A stretch of 64,000 bases of DNA from Shimia sp. R9_2 (GCF_017743735.1 NZ_JAGHRO010000001.1:62001-126000); one strand, 5' to 3'; positions 17,396 to 27,597 are shown, numbered from the stretch's first letter. The notes: a model not told the origin generated them from the sequence alone. Made by a program: numbers and translations.

Positions 17396-19669
17396 ATGAC
17401 CGCGCATTTTCCTATCGATTCCCAAGAGCCACTGCACACAGACGACCGGCTGCGTGGTCGACTGACACAATATGCGGGTGAGCGTCTTGCCACATTAAAG
17501 CGCCGGGCTGTGATCTATTTCTTCGGCTGTATCTTCATGATGTGGGCCACAACCCCACTTGTCGGTCTTGGTTTGACGCTGGTCATATTGTCAGGCGAAC
17601 TGGTGGACTGCCTCTGCCTCTTGAGGCTCAGGCGGCGGCTTGAACAGGGCGCAAGCTACAAGGCACTCCATCGGCTTGCGACCGTTGGCGGGCTGACTCA
17701 ATGTCTGGCAATCACCGCTGCTGTCACGATCTATGTCTTCTCCTGGGGGCAGGATGGTACAATCCTAGGGGTGGCCGCGGTTTTGGGTATGGGAGCGATC
17801 AATGCGACGCTGATCCTGCCGACCAATCCAAAGATTGCGATCACCAAGCTCACGGTGTTTGGCATCACACCAATCTTGTTGTTTCTGGTGCAGATTTTTG
17901 TGTTCCGCGCGCCAAATGCTGCGGCACATCTTGATGCACACAGCATGATGGCGCTGATGTGCATGGCCTACATGTGCTACTCTTTTTCGCGCGCCTCCTA
18001 TGACAATGCGGAGAAGACAGAGCACCTGAGCAAGCGGGAGCGGGACCTCTTTACCGCCAACGCCAAGCTCAGAGCCCATCAGGATGAGCTGCTCAAACTC
18101 TCGATGGTGGCGCGCCGCACCAATGACACTGTCGTCCTGATGTCCTCTGATCGCACAGTGGAATGGGTCAATGAGGCCTTTTCCAAGCTCAATGGCATCC
18201 CGGCTGAGGAGGCCATCGGCCGTAATATCTACGATCTGATCCGGATCGCTGGCGGCAAACCTGATGATTTTCTGGATATCGCCAAAGCCACGCAGGGCGG
18301 CGATCCCTTGCGCACAGAAATCCACAACACTTTGCCCGATGGCAGCCCGCTCTGGGTCGATTTTCAGCTGCTGCCAGTGAAAAATGATGAGGGCAAAATA
18401 GATTTTCTGGTGACCATTGCGCGCGACATCACAGCGGTCAAAGAACACAGCGAGTCCATGCGCATCGCGCGAGAGGCTGCAGAGGATGCGGCCAAAGCCA
18501 AGTCGCGTTTTCTGGCCAATATGAGCCATGAAATCCGCACACCTCTGACCGGTATCATCGGGATGGCGGATCTCTTGGCGGACACGGAGCAGACGGAGGA
18601 TCAAGAGGTCTTCACCCAAACGATCCTCAGCTCCTCGCGCAGCCTGCTGACCATCATCAACGATATTTTGGACCTCTCCAAGCTGGAGGCAGGCAAACTC
18701 AGCCTGTCGGAAACCGCCTTTGAGCTGCGCCCCTGTTTTGAGGAGGTCGCCCGTCTTTTGACCCCAGCGGCGCAGGAAAAAGACATCGCGCTATCGCTGG
18801 ACATTGAAGGTGCGGTGCCCGCGCAAGTGATCTCCGATGATGTGCGCATTCGTCAGATCGCGACCAACATCATCGGCAATGCCACCAAGTTCACGGAACA
18901 GGGACGGGTGGATGTAAAGGTCTGGACGGAGGGGGCCGAAGGCGCGTCTGAACCGCAAAAGGCGATGTTGCATTTTGTGGTGAAAGACACCGGCATCGGC
19001 ATCCCCGAGAAGAAGCTTCAAAGCATCTTTGAAGAGTTTTCGCAGGCAGAGAGCTCCACCACACGCCGTTTTGGCGGCACAGGTCTTGGCCTCGCCATCT
19101 GTCGCAGGCTGACCACGGAGATGGGCGGTGAGATTGATCTGCAATCTACCCTCGGTGCCGGGACCACGGTGCATGTGACCCTGCCCGTCACAATCCCTGC
19201 TCAGGCCAACGACACATCCCCCACCCCGGTTGCACCTCTCAAATATGACGCAATAGACCTCGCGGGTTTGAAAATTCTGGTGGCCGAGGACAACAAAACC
19301 AACCGGCTGCTGATCCGCAAATATCTGGAACCTCTTCCGATCACGCTGCATTTCGCTGAAAATGGCTATGCCGCGGTCGAAGCAACGCTGCAGCATGCGC
19401 CGGATTTGATTTTCATGGATATGTCGATGCCTGTCATGAGCGGTATTGAGGCCACCGAAGCCATTCGCGGTGCTGATGTGAAACAGCCCAGCATTGTGGC
19501 GCTCACTGCCAATGTCTTTGACAGTGAAAAAGAGGCCTGTCTTGCGGCCGGAATGAATGATTTCCTGACCAAACCAATCCGCCGAAATGAGCTTGTGGAC
19601 TGTATCCAGCGCCATGTGGGCCATCGCAATGTGCCGGGCTCTGCTGTGCGCTCGGCGCTTGACGCCTAA
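17396..19669 (+). CDS. Membrane hybrid sensor histidine kinase with receiver domain
   Basis: 757 residues: about six membrane helices (about 38-200), PAS (about 235-350), HisKA with phospho-acceptor H378 in MSHEIRTPLTG, HATPase (DTGIGIPEKK, FGGTGLGLAI) and a C-terminal receiver with D675 in LIFMDMSMPVMSG and K in FLTKP. Output must pass to another protein, as no DNA-binding domain is present. The start at 17396 leaves about 40 residues before the first helix, as in the paralogue at 59669-61906; GTG 17330 is an alternative, and neither has a good ribosome site. It is divergent from the MarR-type efflux regulator. Signal unknown. Confidence 0.85.
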   Translation: MTAHFPIDSQEPLHTDDRLRGRLTQYAGERLATLKRRAVIYFFGCIFMMWATTPLVGLGLTLVILSGELVDCLCLLRLRRRLEQGASYKALHRLATVGGLTQCLAITAAVTIYVFSWGQDGTILGVAAVLGMGAINATLILPTNPKIAITKLTVFGITPILLFLVQIFVFRAPNAAAHLDAHSMMALMCMAYMCYSFSRASYDNAEKTEHLSKRERDLFTANAKLRAHQDELLKLSMVARRTNDTVVLMSSDRTVEWVNEAFSKLNGIPAEEAIGRNIYDLIRIAGGKPDDFLDIAKATQGGDPLRTEIHNTLPDGSPLWVDFQLLPVKNDEGKIDFLVTIARDITAVKEHSESMRIAREAAEDAAKAKSRFLANMSHEIRTPLTGIIGMADLLADTEQTEDQEVFTQTILSSSRSLLTIINDILDLSKLEAGKLSLSETAFELRPCFEEVARLLTPAAQEKDIALSLDIEGAVPAQVISDDVRIRQIATNIIGNATKFTEQGRVDVKVWTEGAEGASEPQKAMLHFVVKDTGIGIPEKKLQSIFEEFSQAESSTTRRFGGTGLGLAICRRLTTEMGGEIDLQSTLGAGTTVHVTLPVTIPAQANDTSPTPVAPLKYDAIDLAGLKILVAEDNKTNRLLIRKYLEPLPITLHFAENGYAAVEATLQHAPDLIFMDMSMPVMSGIEATEAIRGADVKQPSIVALTANVFDSEKEACLAAGMNDFLTKPIRRNELVDCIQRHVGHRNVPGSAVRSALDA

Positions 19670-19791
19670 TCCTACCTGCTTATGGCAGTTTGCGTTTGGC
19701 TTGAATCGCTTGTTCGCTGCCTCTCCCATTCGGTCGAACGTGAAAAGCGATCCACTTGCCTCATATAAAACGCAAACTGCTTTAAAGGCAC

Positions 19792-19822
19792 AAAAAAGAC
19801 CGCCCCCATCAGATGCGGCCTT
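19792..19822 (-). terminator. Terminator after the outer-membrane barrel gene
   Basis: On the minus strand a hairpin GGCCGC...GCGGTC (one G-U pair, 10-nt loop) is followed by TTTTTT. It lies 26 bp beyond the barrel gene stop. Confidence 0.6.
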
Positions 19823-19847
19823 TCGACATTGTCTCTGAAGGGTAAGA

Positions 19848-20558
19848 TCAGAGGCCCGGGAACACGTTGAGCAAGCCGCGCTTGCCAAAGGTGGTGCCGC
19901 GGTTTGGACCGAAGTTGTATTCGATGCCCAGACCAAAGAAACCTTCGGAATCTCCGTCACCGTCAAGCAGGCCCAGATCGGCGGTCAGAGTGGTGTTTTC
20001 AATCAGGTTGTAGCGCACCCCAAAGGTGAAGAGGTTTGCATCCGCTGCCGCGTTCAGGCCGCCAACGTCCACGTAGTCATACGCAGCGGTCAACACCAGC
20101 GTCTCGCTGACATCCCAGCCGCCCATGACGCCCAGAAGGGTCAGGTCCACATTGTCTTCGTTGTCTTTCTGAAAATAGGCCTCAGCATAGCCCAGACCAT
20201 AGTCATAGTGGCCTTCGATACCGAAAGACTGGATGTCGTTGTTGACGTCGGCGCGTTCATAGTAAACACCCAGAGCCAGTTGCTCATTGGCGTTGAAGAT
20301 ACCGTGCAGAGCAACTGTGTTGCCGCTTTCGCTGAGCAGGCTGAAATCATGGCGCGCCAGATCCAACTGCACGCCAAAGCGCTGGGAGAACGCAAATTCC
20401 GCAGAGCCATCAAGGGTCGAGGTGGCCACCGACTCGTTGTTGACTTCGTCAAAGAAGCTGGAATAGCTCAGGCCGATTTCTGCGCCTTTGAATTCGAATG
20501 CCTGTGCGGTGCCCGCGAGAGTGCTCAAACCAACAATAAGAGACAGAGCTGTTTTCAT
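19848..20558 (-). CDS. Outer-membrane beta-barrel protein
   Basis: The 236-residue protein begins with a clear Sec signal peptide (MKTALSLIVGLSTLAGTAQA, cut before FEF) and then shows alternating hydrophobic/polar strands rich in Tyr, Gly and Asp, such as LALGVYYERAD, GHYDYGLGYAEAYF and GVRYNLIE. It resembles small porin-like or OmpW-type barrels but I cannot name the family. It has GGAGAAC before its ATG and its own terminator, so it is a single-gene unit. It could be a pore or a structural surface protein. Confidence 0.75.
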   Translation of the reverse strand: MKTALSLIVGLSTLAGTAQAFEFKGAEIGLSYSSFFDEVNNESVATSTLDGSAEFAFSQRFGVQLDLARHDFSLLSESGNTVALHGIFNANEQLALGVYYERADVNNDIQSFGIEGHYDYGLGYAEAYFQKDNEDNVDLTLLGVMGGWDVSETLVLTAAYDYVDVGGLNAAADANLFTFGVRYNLIENTTLTADLGLLDGDGDSEGFFGLGIEYNFGPNRGTTFGKRGLLNVFPGL

Positions 20559-20700
20559 TTTTGTTCTCCAGAATAGTCACAATGCAGCCAGGAGCTGCGT
20601 GCGCCCGTATCTAGAATCCCACTATGATTGTAAAACAGACTTCAAATTCAGCCAAAACGGGTTGCATAAATGAAACACACCAACCTTAAGGCGCTGATTT

Positions 20701-20734
20701 AAATAAAAGAACGGCGCCCGAAGTTGGACGCCGT
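20701..20734 (-). terminator. Terminator of the flagellar operon
   Basis: ACGGCGTCC-aacttc-GGGCGCCGT on the minus strand gives a 9-bp stem with one wobble, followed by TCTTTTATTT. It lies just after the flgI stop and closes the block from motB. Confidence 0.85.
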
Positions 20735-20762
20735 CGCTTGCTTTCTTTCAATGTCGGCAGCT

Positions 20763-21875
20763 TTACCGCACGATGAACTCCGCATGAAGCGCGCCGGCGG
20801 CTTTGATGCTCTTGAGAATGTCGATCATGTCGCGGGGCGCAACACCCAGCGCATTGAGACCGGCAATCACTTCGCTCAGAGAGGTTGTGGTTGGCACTTC
20901 GGCGAGGCCAATACCCGGTTCCTCTTCGATCGCGGCTTCGGTGCGTGGGACCACCACGGTTTGCCCATCGGCAAAGGGGTTGGGTTGCACAACCAGCGGC
21001 TCTTCGGTGACGCGCAATGTGAGCCCACCCTGAGAAACGGCCACGCGGGAAATCCGCACGTCTTCGCCCATCACAATGGTGCCGGAGCGCTGATCCACCA
21101 CCACACGCGCCTTGCGCTCAGGCTGTACCAGCAGATTCTCGATCTGGCTCAGCGCATGGGCCGGGGAAATTTGATTGGTGCGGTTGATGTCCACTTGTAC
21201 GGTGCCTGAGTCCAGCATCAAAGCGACCCGGCCTCCGTAGTTGCGGTTGATGGCCTGCTCGATGCGGCCAGCAGTTGTAAAATCCGGCTCCCGCAACGCC
21301 AAACGCATATTGGTCAGCGATGAGAAATCGAAGTCGATTTCTCTTTCTACGCGGGCGCCGGATGGGATCACACCCGACGTTGGCACGCCCTTGACGACGC
21401 CACCGGCGTCCCCTTCGGCTGCCACGCCCCCTGCGATCACCGTGCCCTGCGCGACTGCGTAGATCTCACCATCCGCGGCGTTCAATGGTGTCATCACCAA
21501 GGTTCCGCCCAATAGGCTGCTGGCATCGCCAATAGCCGAAATGGTCACATCCACCGTGCCGCCTGCACGGGCAAAGGGTGGCAGGGTCGCTGTCACGAAA
21601 ACCGCTGCCACGTTCTTAGGCCGCATCTGTTCGCCGGTGATGTTCACACCAAGGCGCTCCAGAATATTGGTCATTATTTCTTCGGTGAAGGGCGCGTTCC
21701 GCAGCCCGTCACCGGTTCCGTTCAGGCCGACCACAAGACCGTAGCCAACCAGATCATTGCCCCGTACACCGTCAAATTCTACCAGATCTTTGATCCGGAT
21801 CGGCGCTGCTGTTGCCATCATTGGCATCAGTACGAGGAGCATCAGCATTCTTGCTAAGCTCAAGAATTGTTTCAT
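20763..21875 (-). CDS. flgI: Flagellar P-ring protein FlgI
   Basis: A 370-residue protein with a signal peptide (to about residue 23) followed by RIKDLVEFDGVRGNDLVGYGLVVGLNGTGD, the FlgI hallmark, and GGTVDVTISAIGDA, and ending ILKSIKAAGALHAEFIV. FlgI assembles in the periplasm into the ring around the rod that acts as a bushing in the peptidoglycan layer. Its start overlaps the flgL stop by ATGA. It is last in motB-flgE-flgK-flgL-flgI; flgA and flgH are not in the window. Confidence 0.96.
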   Translation of the reverse strand: MKQFLSLARMLMLLVLMPMMATAAPIRIKDLVEFDGVRGNDLVGYGLVVGLNGTGDGLRNAPFTEEIMTNILERLGVNITGEQMRPKNVAAVFVTATLPPFARAGGTVDVTISAIGDASSLLGGTLVMTPLNAADGEIYAVAQGTVIAGGVAAEGDAGGVVKGVPTSGVIPSGARVEREIDFDFSSLTNMRLALREPDFTTAGRIEQAINRNYGGRVALMLDSGTVQVDINRTNQISPAHALSQIENLLVQPERKARVVVDQRSGTIVMGEDVRISRVAVSQGGLTLRVTEEPLVVQPNPFADGQTVVVPRTEAAIEEEPGIGLAEVPTTTSLSEVIAGLNALGVAPRDMIDILKSIKAAGALHAEFIVR

Positions 21876-22885
21876 CGTATGTAATTCGCCAGTGTCAGTT
21901 GGGAAAGACGGGCGGTGATAGTGTACACCAATTCTAGTTGTACCTGAACCGCCTGAAGTTGGCCGGCAACCTCGGTGGAGTCTGCCGACAGAAGATCACT
22001 TTGTGTCATCAGAAGCGCGCTGCGCTGAGCCGAATTATTGGCCTGCGCGTTTTCAATGCGCTCCTGATTGAACCCCAGATCGGCACGCACCTCGACAATC
22101 TTGTCCTGATTGCTCAAAAGGCGTTCACCCACGGTCCGCATCAGCTGCTGCTTTTCGGTCAAGTTGAGGCTCAGGGACGGCTCATCTGCAAGCGCGGCAA
22201 GTGCCGTATCACGCATCGCCTGACGCAACGCTGTATTGTCTGCTCGAATTTCATAGTCTGCCGTTTCCGTTTCATTCAGTCGGAAAGGTGTCAGATTGTT
22301 TGTCGAACCGACATAGGCGCTGGTCTCAAACCCACCTCCAGCCGTCATGAAGTAATCATCCACTGCAGCAACAATATCTGTCACAGTGACCGCACCAGCG
22401 GCGGTGATCGCCGCATTAATTTGCGTCATCATGTCTTCTGAAGAGACCAAAGCGCCAGCATCCGTGGCTGTCCCTGCAAAAAGTGCCCGATCCCCAGCAC
22501 GACCATTGAGCGCGCTGACGATGGCGTCAAAGTCATTGCGGGCGTTCTTGGCCACACTGTCCACCGAAGCGGTCAAGCCAGAGCTACTGGCTGACATCAG
22601 ATCGTTGCCAAGACCGCCAGCAGTTTCCTGAATCATCTTCAAAGAGGACTGTGCCACCTCGGCAAAAACTTTGGCGTCGTTAGAAGCGACCTCGAACCCT
22701 TCGAGTACGGTCAATTGACGCTCGACCCCGGCCAGCATGTTGAAATCGCCTCTCAGCGATGCGGCCACATCTGATTTGCGCCCGGACGCCAGTTCTTGTG
22801 CCAAACGGTCAAGATCATTTTTGACCGATGTGGTGCGGCGCGACATCATCATCTGCTGCGCCATGTCTCCGATAGAAGTGATCAT
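21872..22885 (-). CDS. flgL: Flagellar hook-filament junction protein FlgL
   Basis: 337 residues with a flagellin-like N-terminal coiled coil (RRTTSVKNDLDRLAQELASGRKSDVA) and a C-terminal coiled coil ending in the hydrophobic ARLSQLTLANYIR. FlgL (HAP3) links hook to filament with FlgK and is exported by the flagellar type III system, so it has no Sec signal. It follows flgK by one base (TAAAATG), so the two are coupled. Length fits the family. Confidence 0.93.
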   Translation of the reverse strand: MITSIGDMAQQMMMSRRTTSVKNDLDRLAQELASGRKSDVAASLRGDFNMLAGVERQLTVLEGFEVASNDAKVFAEVAQSSLKMIQETAGGLGNDLMSASSSGLTASVDSVAKNARNDFDAIVSALNGRAGDRALFAGTATDAGALVSSEDMMTQINAAITAAGAVTVTDIVAAVDDYFMTAGGGFETSAYVGSTNNLTPFRLNETETADYEIRADNTALRQAMRDTALAALADEPSLSLNLTEKQQLMRTVGERLLSNQDKIVEVRADLGFNQERIENAQANNSAQRSALLMTQSDLLSADSTEVAGQLQAVQVQLELVYTITARLSQLTLANYIR

Positions 22886-22886
22886 T

Positions 22887-24341
22887 TTACAACCTCAGCA
22901 ATGCGTCCATCATTTCATCCGCAGCCTGGATCAGGCGCGCGTTGGCCGCATAGGCCTGCTCCACCTGCATCAAACGCTGCAATTCCTGGTCGGTGTCCAC
23001 GCCGTCCAAAAGTTCCATATCTTCCAGGCTGTTGAGCTGGGCAGAGGCAAAGACAACCTCCTGATCGCTCTGTACACGCGCGCTGGAAATGCTGGACAAA
23101 AACTTGCCGCTCAGCTCGGTCATAGAGACGTTCTTCGGGCCAAAACCACCTGATACTGGAGCCAGAGGCTCGCGCATGGCGTCCAGCAAGCGATTGAGCT
23201 GTGCTGCCTCGCCGGAATCACCGGGCGCTGCTGCGCCGAGGCCATCCCGAAAACGCCATGTTTCTCCAGCACCGTCGATATCGACAAGATCATTGAGCTC
23301 AAGACGACCGGCCAGCCCAACTTCATCCACGGTGTTAAAGGCCAGCCCCGCATCCGTGAAAATGCCAGCATCTCCCGGATTTAACGTTGGATCCGTGGTG
23401 GTGTTCTGAAACCGCTCTACGAGACTGCGGGCGGCGGCGTCCAAATCGGCCTGCGCGCTCACTGCCAGTTCATCACGGATTGCAAATTGCGCGCCGATTG
23501 CGCCACCAGCAAGCGCGCCTTTGTTTGAATCAATCCGCATCGCATAGCCATTGATGGTGATGCCGCCCAGCATGCCATTGGCTTCGGTCATATGCGGTTG
23601 AATGGTGCCAACCTCATTGAATTCAATCTCCGCCGCTTTGCCATCCAGCAGCACGGCGCCATTGGTGGTATAAAGCGCTACCCCGCCGCGATCCCGTGGC
23701 ACTGCACGGACCGGGACCAGCTCGCCAATGCGGTCCAAAAGCTGATGGCGGGAGTCTTCCAGACCGGCGGTTTCCTGGCCCTGGTTGATGGCTAGTGAAA
23801 TCTTGCGGTTAAACTCTTCGGTCTGCTGCAGCAGGTTGTTGAGCTCATCAATCTGACGGCCAATTTTTGTATCTGCTTCAGAACGCATGCCCTGAATGGC
23901 GTCAGATGCCGCATTGAAAGCATCTGCGATCCGAGCCGCATCCTGAGAAATATTGGCTAGGCGCACATCGCTGTCTGGTGCACCTGTTGCGGTGGCCAAT
24001 GTGCTTTCAAAGCTGGCCATAAGACCGGACAGGCTATCGGCTTGATCCGGCGTGCCCACTTCACTTTCAAGGCGGGTGTAGAAGGCATTGGTGCCTGTGG
24101 CGAGCTGGCTGCCCGCATCCGCGAGCCTCCGCTCGGCAATGGTCACCGGGTTCACGTTGCGCATGACCCCGTTCAGCTTCACCCCGCCAGAATAGCCATA
24201 TTCGGAAGCTGACTGGCTGAGCGTGCGGCGACCGTATCCTTCGGTCGACGCGTTGGCGATGTTGGAAGACAGAACTTCCGCGCTGCGCGCCGAGGCGGTC
24301 AGACCGCTCAAAGCATTGGACAGAGCGCTTGAAATACTCAT
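22887..24341 (-). CDS. flgK: Flagellar hook-associated protein FlgK
   Basis: 484 residues. The N-terminus, MSISSALSNALSGLTASARSAEVLSSNIANASTEGYGRR, is the rod/hook/HAP1 motif, and the C-terminus (QVEQAYAANARLIQAADEMMDALLRL) is the matching helix. FlgK (HAP1) is the first of the two junction proteins between hook and filament. It lies 40 bp after flgE and directly before flgL. A little shorter than the E. coli protein (547), mainly in the variable middle domain. Confidence 0.94.
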   Translation of the reverse strand: MSISSALSNALSGLTASARSAEVLSSNIANASTEGYGRRTLSQSASEYGYSGGVKLNGVMRNVNPVTIAERRLADAGSQLATGTNAFYTRLESEVGTPDQADSLSGLMASFESTLATATGAPDSDVRLANISQDAARIADAFNAASDAIQGMRSEADTKIGRQIDELNNLLQQTEEFNRKISLAINQGQETAGLEDSRHQLLDRIGELVPVRAVPRDRGGVALYTTNGAVLLDGKAAEIEFNEVGTIQPHMTEANGMLGGITINGYAMRIDSNKGALAGGAIGAQFAIRDELAVSAQADLDAAARSLVERFQNTTTDPTLNPGDAGIFTDAGLAFNTVDEVGLAGRLELNDLVDIDGAGETWRFRDGLGAAAPGDSGEAAQLNRLLDAMREPLAPVSGGFGPKNVSMTELSGKFLSSISSARVQSDQEVVFASAQLNSLEDMELLDGVDTDQELQRLMQVEQAYAANARLIQAADEMMDALLRL

Positions 24342-24381
24342 GACTTATCCTTTCTGGCCTAACGTGGCCCCGGCGCGGTTA

Positions 24382-25692
24382 TCAGCGTTTGATGTTGGTG
24401 GTTTCCTGCAGCATCTCGTCCACGGTCTGAATGACCTTGGCGTTGGTGCTGTAGGCACGCTGTGTCTGGATCATGTCGGTCAGTTCCGCCGCCACGTCGG
24501 TGGCTGATTCCTGACGGACATAGGACAGGATCTCACCAGTTGGTCCGGTGCCCGCATCCCACATGAAATACGGCCCGCTCTCGTTGGAGGGGATGTATGT
24601 CTGGAAGTCGAGAGAGATATCCAGACCGTTGGGGTTTGGCACCTCAACCAGTGGAATCTGCGCGATGGTGCGAGTGATGCCGGTGTTAAAATATGCGGTG
24701 ACAAAGCCGTTTGCGTCGACTTCAACAGAGGTCATAGTACCAACCGGCGCGCCGTCCTTATCAACTTTCAGCGGAGCATAATCATCCCCCAGCTGGGTCA
24801 TGCCGCCGGTGGCGCCGATCAGACCAATGTCTACTTCCATCGGGCCGCCAGCCACGTTCAGAATCGCGGTGCCGGTGGTCGGATCATAGGGGCCACCCGG
24901 TGCGTTGGAGGTAACCGCAGACAGACGGCCACCGGTGGTACGGCCATCATCAAATGTCAGGTCAAAGTTCCCGATCACCGCGCCGCCAGACGCCGAATCG
25001 CGAATTTCCATAGTCCAAGCGTTGGATGCTCCGGTCGCAGGCACAGTTGGCGTGAAGGTGATGCTCAGCGTTTCCGCCTGCCCAAGGTTGCCGTAATACT
25101 CGATGGTCAGGGTTTCCACGTCACCTGGCGCGCCAGCCACGGTAGAGGTTGCTGGCAGGTTGACGCCCAACTCAACTGCGGTGGTTGGAGAGCCCACAAG
25201 CTCGGTGGTCAGCAAGCGAATCGGCTCCAAACCGGTGTCAGCATCACGTGGATAATTTGGGATCGTGCCATCGGCATTTGCCGGCCAACCCATCATCGAC
25301 AACCCTGCTTGAGACACCAGATAGCCATCTTCATCCGCCCGGAAAGACCCGGTGGTTGCCAGCATAAGCTGAGGGCTGGTGTCGCCAGCCTTGATCGCGG
25401 TCGCGGAGGCCACCGGAATAAACCCACGGCCCCGCACAGCAAGGTCGGTCGCGTTGGTGGTTGGGGTCAGAGAGCCGCCTTCGTCGATCAGTCGGCGGCT
25501 GGTCGCCTGAACGCCCCCTGCCGAATACTTGCCGCCACCCTGCGAGCCGCTGACCATGGACTGAAAGTCCGTTTCTACGCGGCGATAGCCGTAGGTGGCG
25601 GAGTTCGCAATGTTGTCGGAGATGGTCGCCAGGCGAGTCGCATTAGACGACAACCCGGCCACACCGGCATTAAGCGAAGAGGAAATCGACAT
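24382..25692 (-). CDS. flgE: Flagellar hook protein FlgE
   Basis: 436 residues beginning MSISSSLNAGVAGLSSNATRLATISDNIANSATYGYRR and ending in QRAYSTNAKVIQTVDEMLQETTNIKR, the paired helices of hook proteins. The middle part holds the hook domains, with a TGSFRADEDGYLV stretch. I chose ATG 25692 (AAAGG 8 nt upstream); the frame continues to 25746 without support. It lies between motB and flgK. FlgE forms the universal joint between motor and filament. Confidence 0.94.
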   Translation of the reverse strand: MSISSSLNAGVAGLSSNATRLATISDNIANSATYGYRRVETDFQSMVSGSQGGGKYSAGGVQATSRRLIDEGGSLTPTTNATDLAVRGRGFIPVASATAIKAGDTSPQLMLATTGSFRADEDGYLVSQAGLSMMGWPANADGTIPNYPRDADTGLEPIRLLTTELVGSPTTAVELGVNLPATSTVAGAPGDVETLTIEYYGNLGQAETLSITFTPTVPATGASNAWTMEIRDSASGGAVIGNFDLTFDDGRTTGGRLSAVTSNAPGGPYDPTTGTAILNVAGGPMEVDIGLIGATGGMTQLGDDYAPLKVDKDGAPVGTMTSVEVDANGFVTAYFNTGITRTIAQIPLVEVPNPNGLDISLDFQTYIPSNESGPYFMWDAGTGPTGEILSYVRQESATDVAAELTDMIQTQRAYSTNAKVIQTVDEMLQETTNIKR

Positions 25693-25786
25693 GGTACGCC
25701 TTTCTGCTGTAACCCTTTGTTCGACTTCCCTGTTACGACGCTCCAACTTAACAGCGCACTAACGCGCCACAAAGATTTCCCTCAAC

Positions 25787-26611
25787 TCACTGATCTGATC
25801 GCAGCAAGATAATCTCAATGCGGTTATTTCTCAGATCCCGCGGGATGTTTGACACCATTTCGCGGTCAGCATGTCCGGTCACACGGGCGACCCGTTCCTT
25901 CTCCAGACCGAAAGTCTCCATCAGCTGCCGCATGGCATCGGCGCGAATCGAGGACATGGACCAGGTTTGCGTGTTGCGCACCGTCACCGGCTCTGACCGC
26001 ACATGTCCTTCAATCGCCACATCATTGCTCACATAGCCCGCAACCTCGACGAGCACTTCCGCCAGATCCAGCAACAGCGGCATGGGTTGCGCTGTGCCTT
26101 CCACAAACAGGCGCTGGTTTGGCGAGTCAAAGAGCTCGATCACCAGACCTTCGTCCGTCACACGTGTGACCACATGTTTCATGAGGTTGTCAGACAGGAA
26201 GCTTTCGCCACCGCCGCCGATCAAGCCATCGCGCAGGCGTTCAAGCTCGTCTTCTTCGCCTTTGCCAGCGGTTTCAAACTCCACCGGATCTGGCTGTCCC
26301 TCAATAGAGGTTGGCAAACCGCCGGTACCCTGATGCGCCAGAATGCGTTCCGTCAACACGCTGTCCCCGCCGAACATCGCACTTCCCCCACCGGAAGTTT
26401 TGTTCAGCGGCACAGACGGGTTGAAGAACTCCGCAATACCGAGCCGTTGTTGTTCTGTTGTCGCATTGATCAGCCACATCAATAGAAAGAACGCCATCAT
26501 TGCGGTCACAAAGTCCGCATAGGCGATTTTCCACGCCCCACCATGATGTCCGTCACCGCCGACCACTTTCTTGCGTTTAATGATCACCGGCGCGTTGGAA
26601 TTATCTGCCAT
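25787..26611 (-). CDS. motB: Flagellar motor stator protein MotB
   Basis: The 274-residue protein has a basic N-terminus (IIKRKKVVGGDGHHGGAWKIAYADF), one membrane helix at about 33-51 with the proton-binding Asp in YADFVTAMMAFFLL, and a C-terminal OmpA-like peptidoglycan-binding domain (EGHVRSEPVTVRN...VARVTGHADREMVSN...RNNRIEIILL). With MotA it forms the stator that turns the flagellum. motA is not next to it. It heads the flagellar block, with AAGGTG before its ATG. Confidence 0.95.
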   Translation of the reverse strand: MADNSNAPVIIKRKKVVGGDGHHGGAWKIAYADFVTAMMAFFLLMWLINATTEQQRLGIAEFFNPSVPLNKTSGGGSAMFGGDSVLTERILAHQGTGGLPTSIEGQPDPVEFETAGKGEEDELERLRDGLIGGGGESFLSDNLMKHVVTRVTDEGLVIELFDSPNQRLFVEGTAQPMPLLLDLAEVLVEVAGYVSNDVAIEGHVRSEPVTVRNTQTWSMSSIRADAMRQLMETFGLEKERVARVTGHADREMVSNIPRDLRNNRIEIILLRSDQ

Positions 26612-26722
26612 CGCACGTCACCTTTTTCTCACCCAGGATGACAGTTACCCAGCAGCCCTTACCCGGCCCTTAACAAATGGGATTTTAGACGTATTACGCG
26701 CGCTTTCCCGGTGCTGATCGCC

Positions 26723-27460
26723 TTAACCGCGCAGCGCGGCGGACAGCTGCGCCATAAAGCTGCGGCGATCCAGACCAGCCGCAATTAGCGCGCCAATCTC
26801 CACCTTTATGACACCGGGATATTTAAGAAAGGTGCCATAAGGCCAGCAAGCCCCGGAATTGATGCGGATCGGAACAGCCGCAACACCTGCAAGCTGATAA
26901 AGCACACCCACCCCGGCCTGAATCTGATCGGCCTGAGACAAGCGCCTTGTGCCACTTGGGAAGATCAGCAGGTTGCGGCCTTCCTTGACAGCCGCAGCCC
27001 CGGCGCGAAAACCGTCGCGCATGGCGTCACCGCTGGCGCTGGTGGAGACCGGAATATGCCCGAGCTTACGCATCAGCGGACCAAACACCGGATAGGAGAA
27101 AATCGGCTTTTTGGCATACATCACCGGGCGCTTGAGCAGCAGCTGGTAAAAGAGCGTTTCCCAGGTGCTTTCATGCTGTGAGGCCATCAAGACCGGCGTG
27201 TCGGGCAAATGATGCGCCCCTTCGAGCTGATAACGAATGCCGCAGATCACCCGCAGCAGCCAAAGTTGCACCCGCAAATACCGATCAATCACGGCGTAGA
27301 CCCGATCCCGCGACAACAACAGACCTGGCCAGAGCAGCAGGAACGGCAAGGCCGCAATCAGTGCGGCGACATAAAACAACACACTACGCAGCGCGATGAC
27401 CGGCAGCCAGAGGCCCCTTCGCCCCACCGCATGCTCTCTGCTTTCGTCCTGCATTCGCAC
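26723..27460 (-). CDS. plsC: 1-acyl-sn-glycerol-3-phosphate acyltransferase (PlsC family)
   Basis: The 245-residue protein has a hydrophobic N-terminal segment (about 25-48), the acyltransferase motif HESTWE (H96-x4-E101, with Glu replacing the usual Asp, as is common in alphaproteobacteria) and FPSGTRR (167-173), the second substrate motif. It makes phosphatidic acid from lysophosphatidic acid and acyl-ACP/CoA at the inner membrane; lyso-ornithine-lipid acylation (OlsA) is an alternative. GTG 27460 has AAAGG 7 nt upstream. It is divergent from tamA. Confidence 0.85.
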   Translation of the reverse strand: MRMQDESREHAVGRRGLWLPVIALRSVLFYVAALIAALPFLLLWPGLLLSRDRVYAVIDRYLRVQLWLLRVICGIRYQLEGAHHLPDTPVLMASQHESTWETLFYQLLLKRPVMYAKKPIFSYPVFGPLMRKLGHIPVSTSASGDAMRDGFRAGAAAVKEGRNLLIFPSGTRRLSQADQIQAGVGVLYQLAGVAAVPIRINSGACWPYGTFLKYPGVIKVEIGALIAAGLDRRSFMAQLSAALRG

Positions 27461-27597
27461 AAATACGCCTTTGCTTTCCGCATTTTGCCATATGGCCAGC
27501 GAGTCCGGCTTGGGCTACTCTAGCTATGACAGGCGAGGCAAGTGCTTCACCACATTGTTTTTTATGAAGTGTTGTTTTGAAGCATTGGGAGATTAGG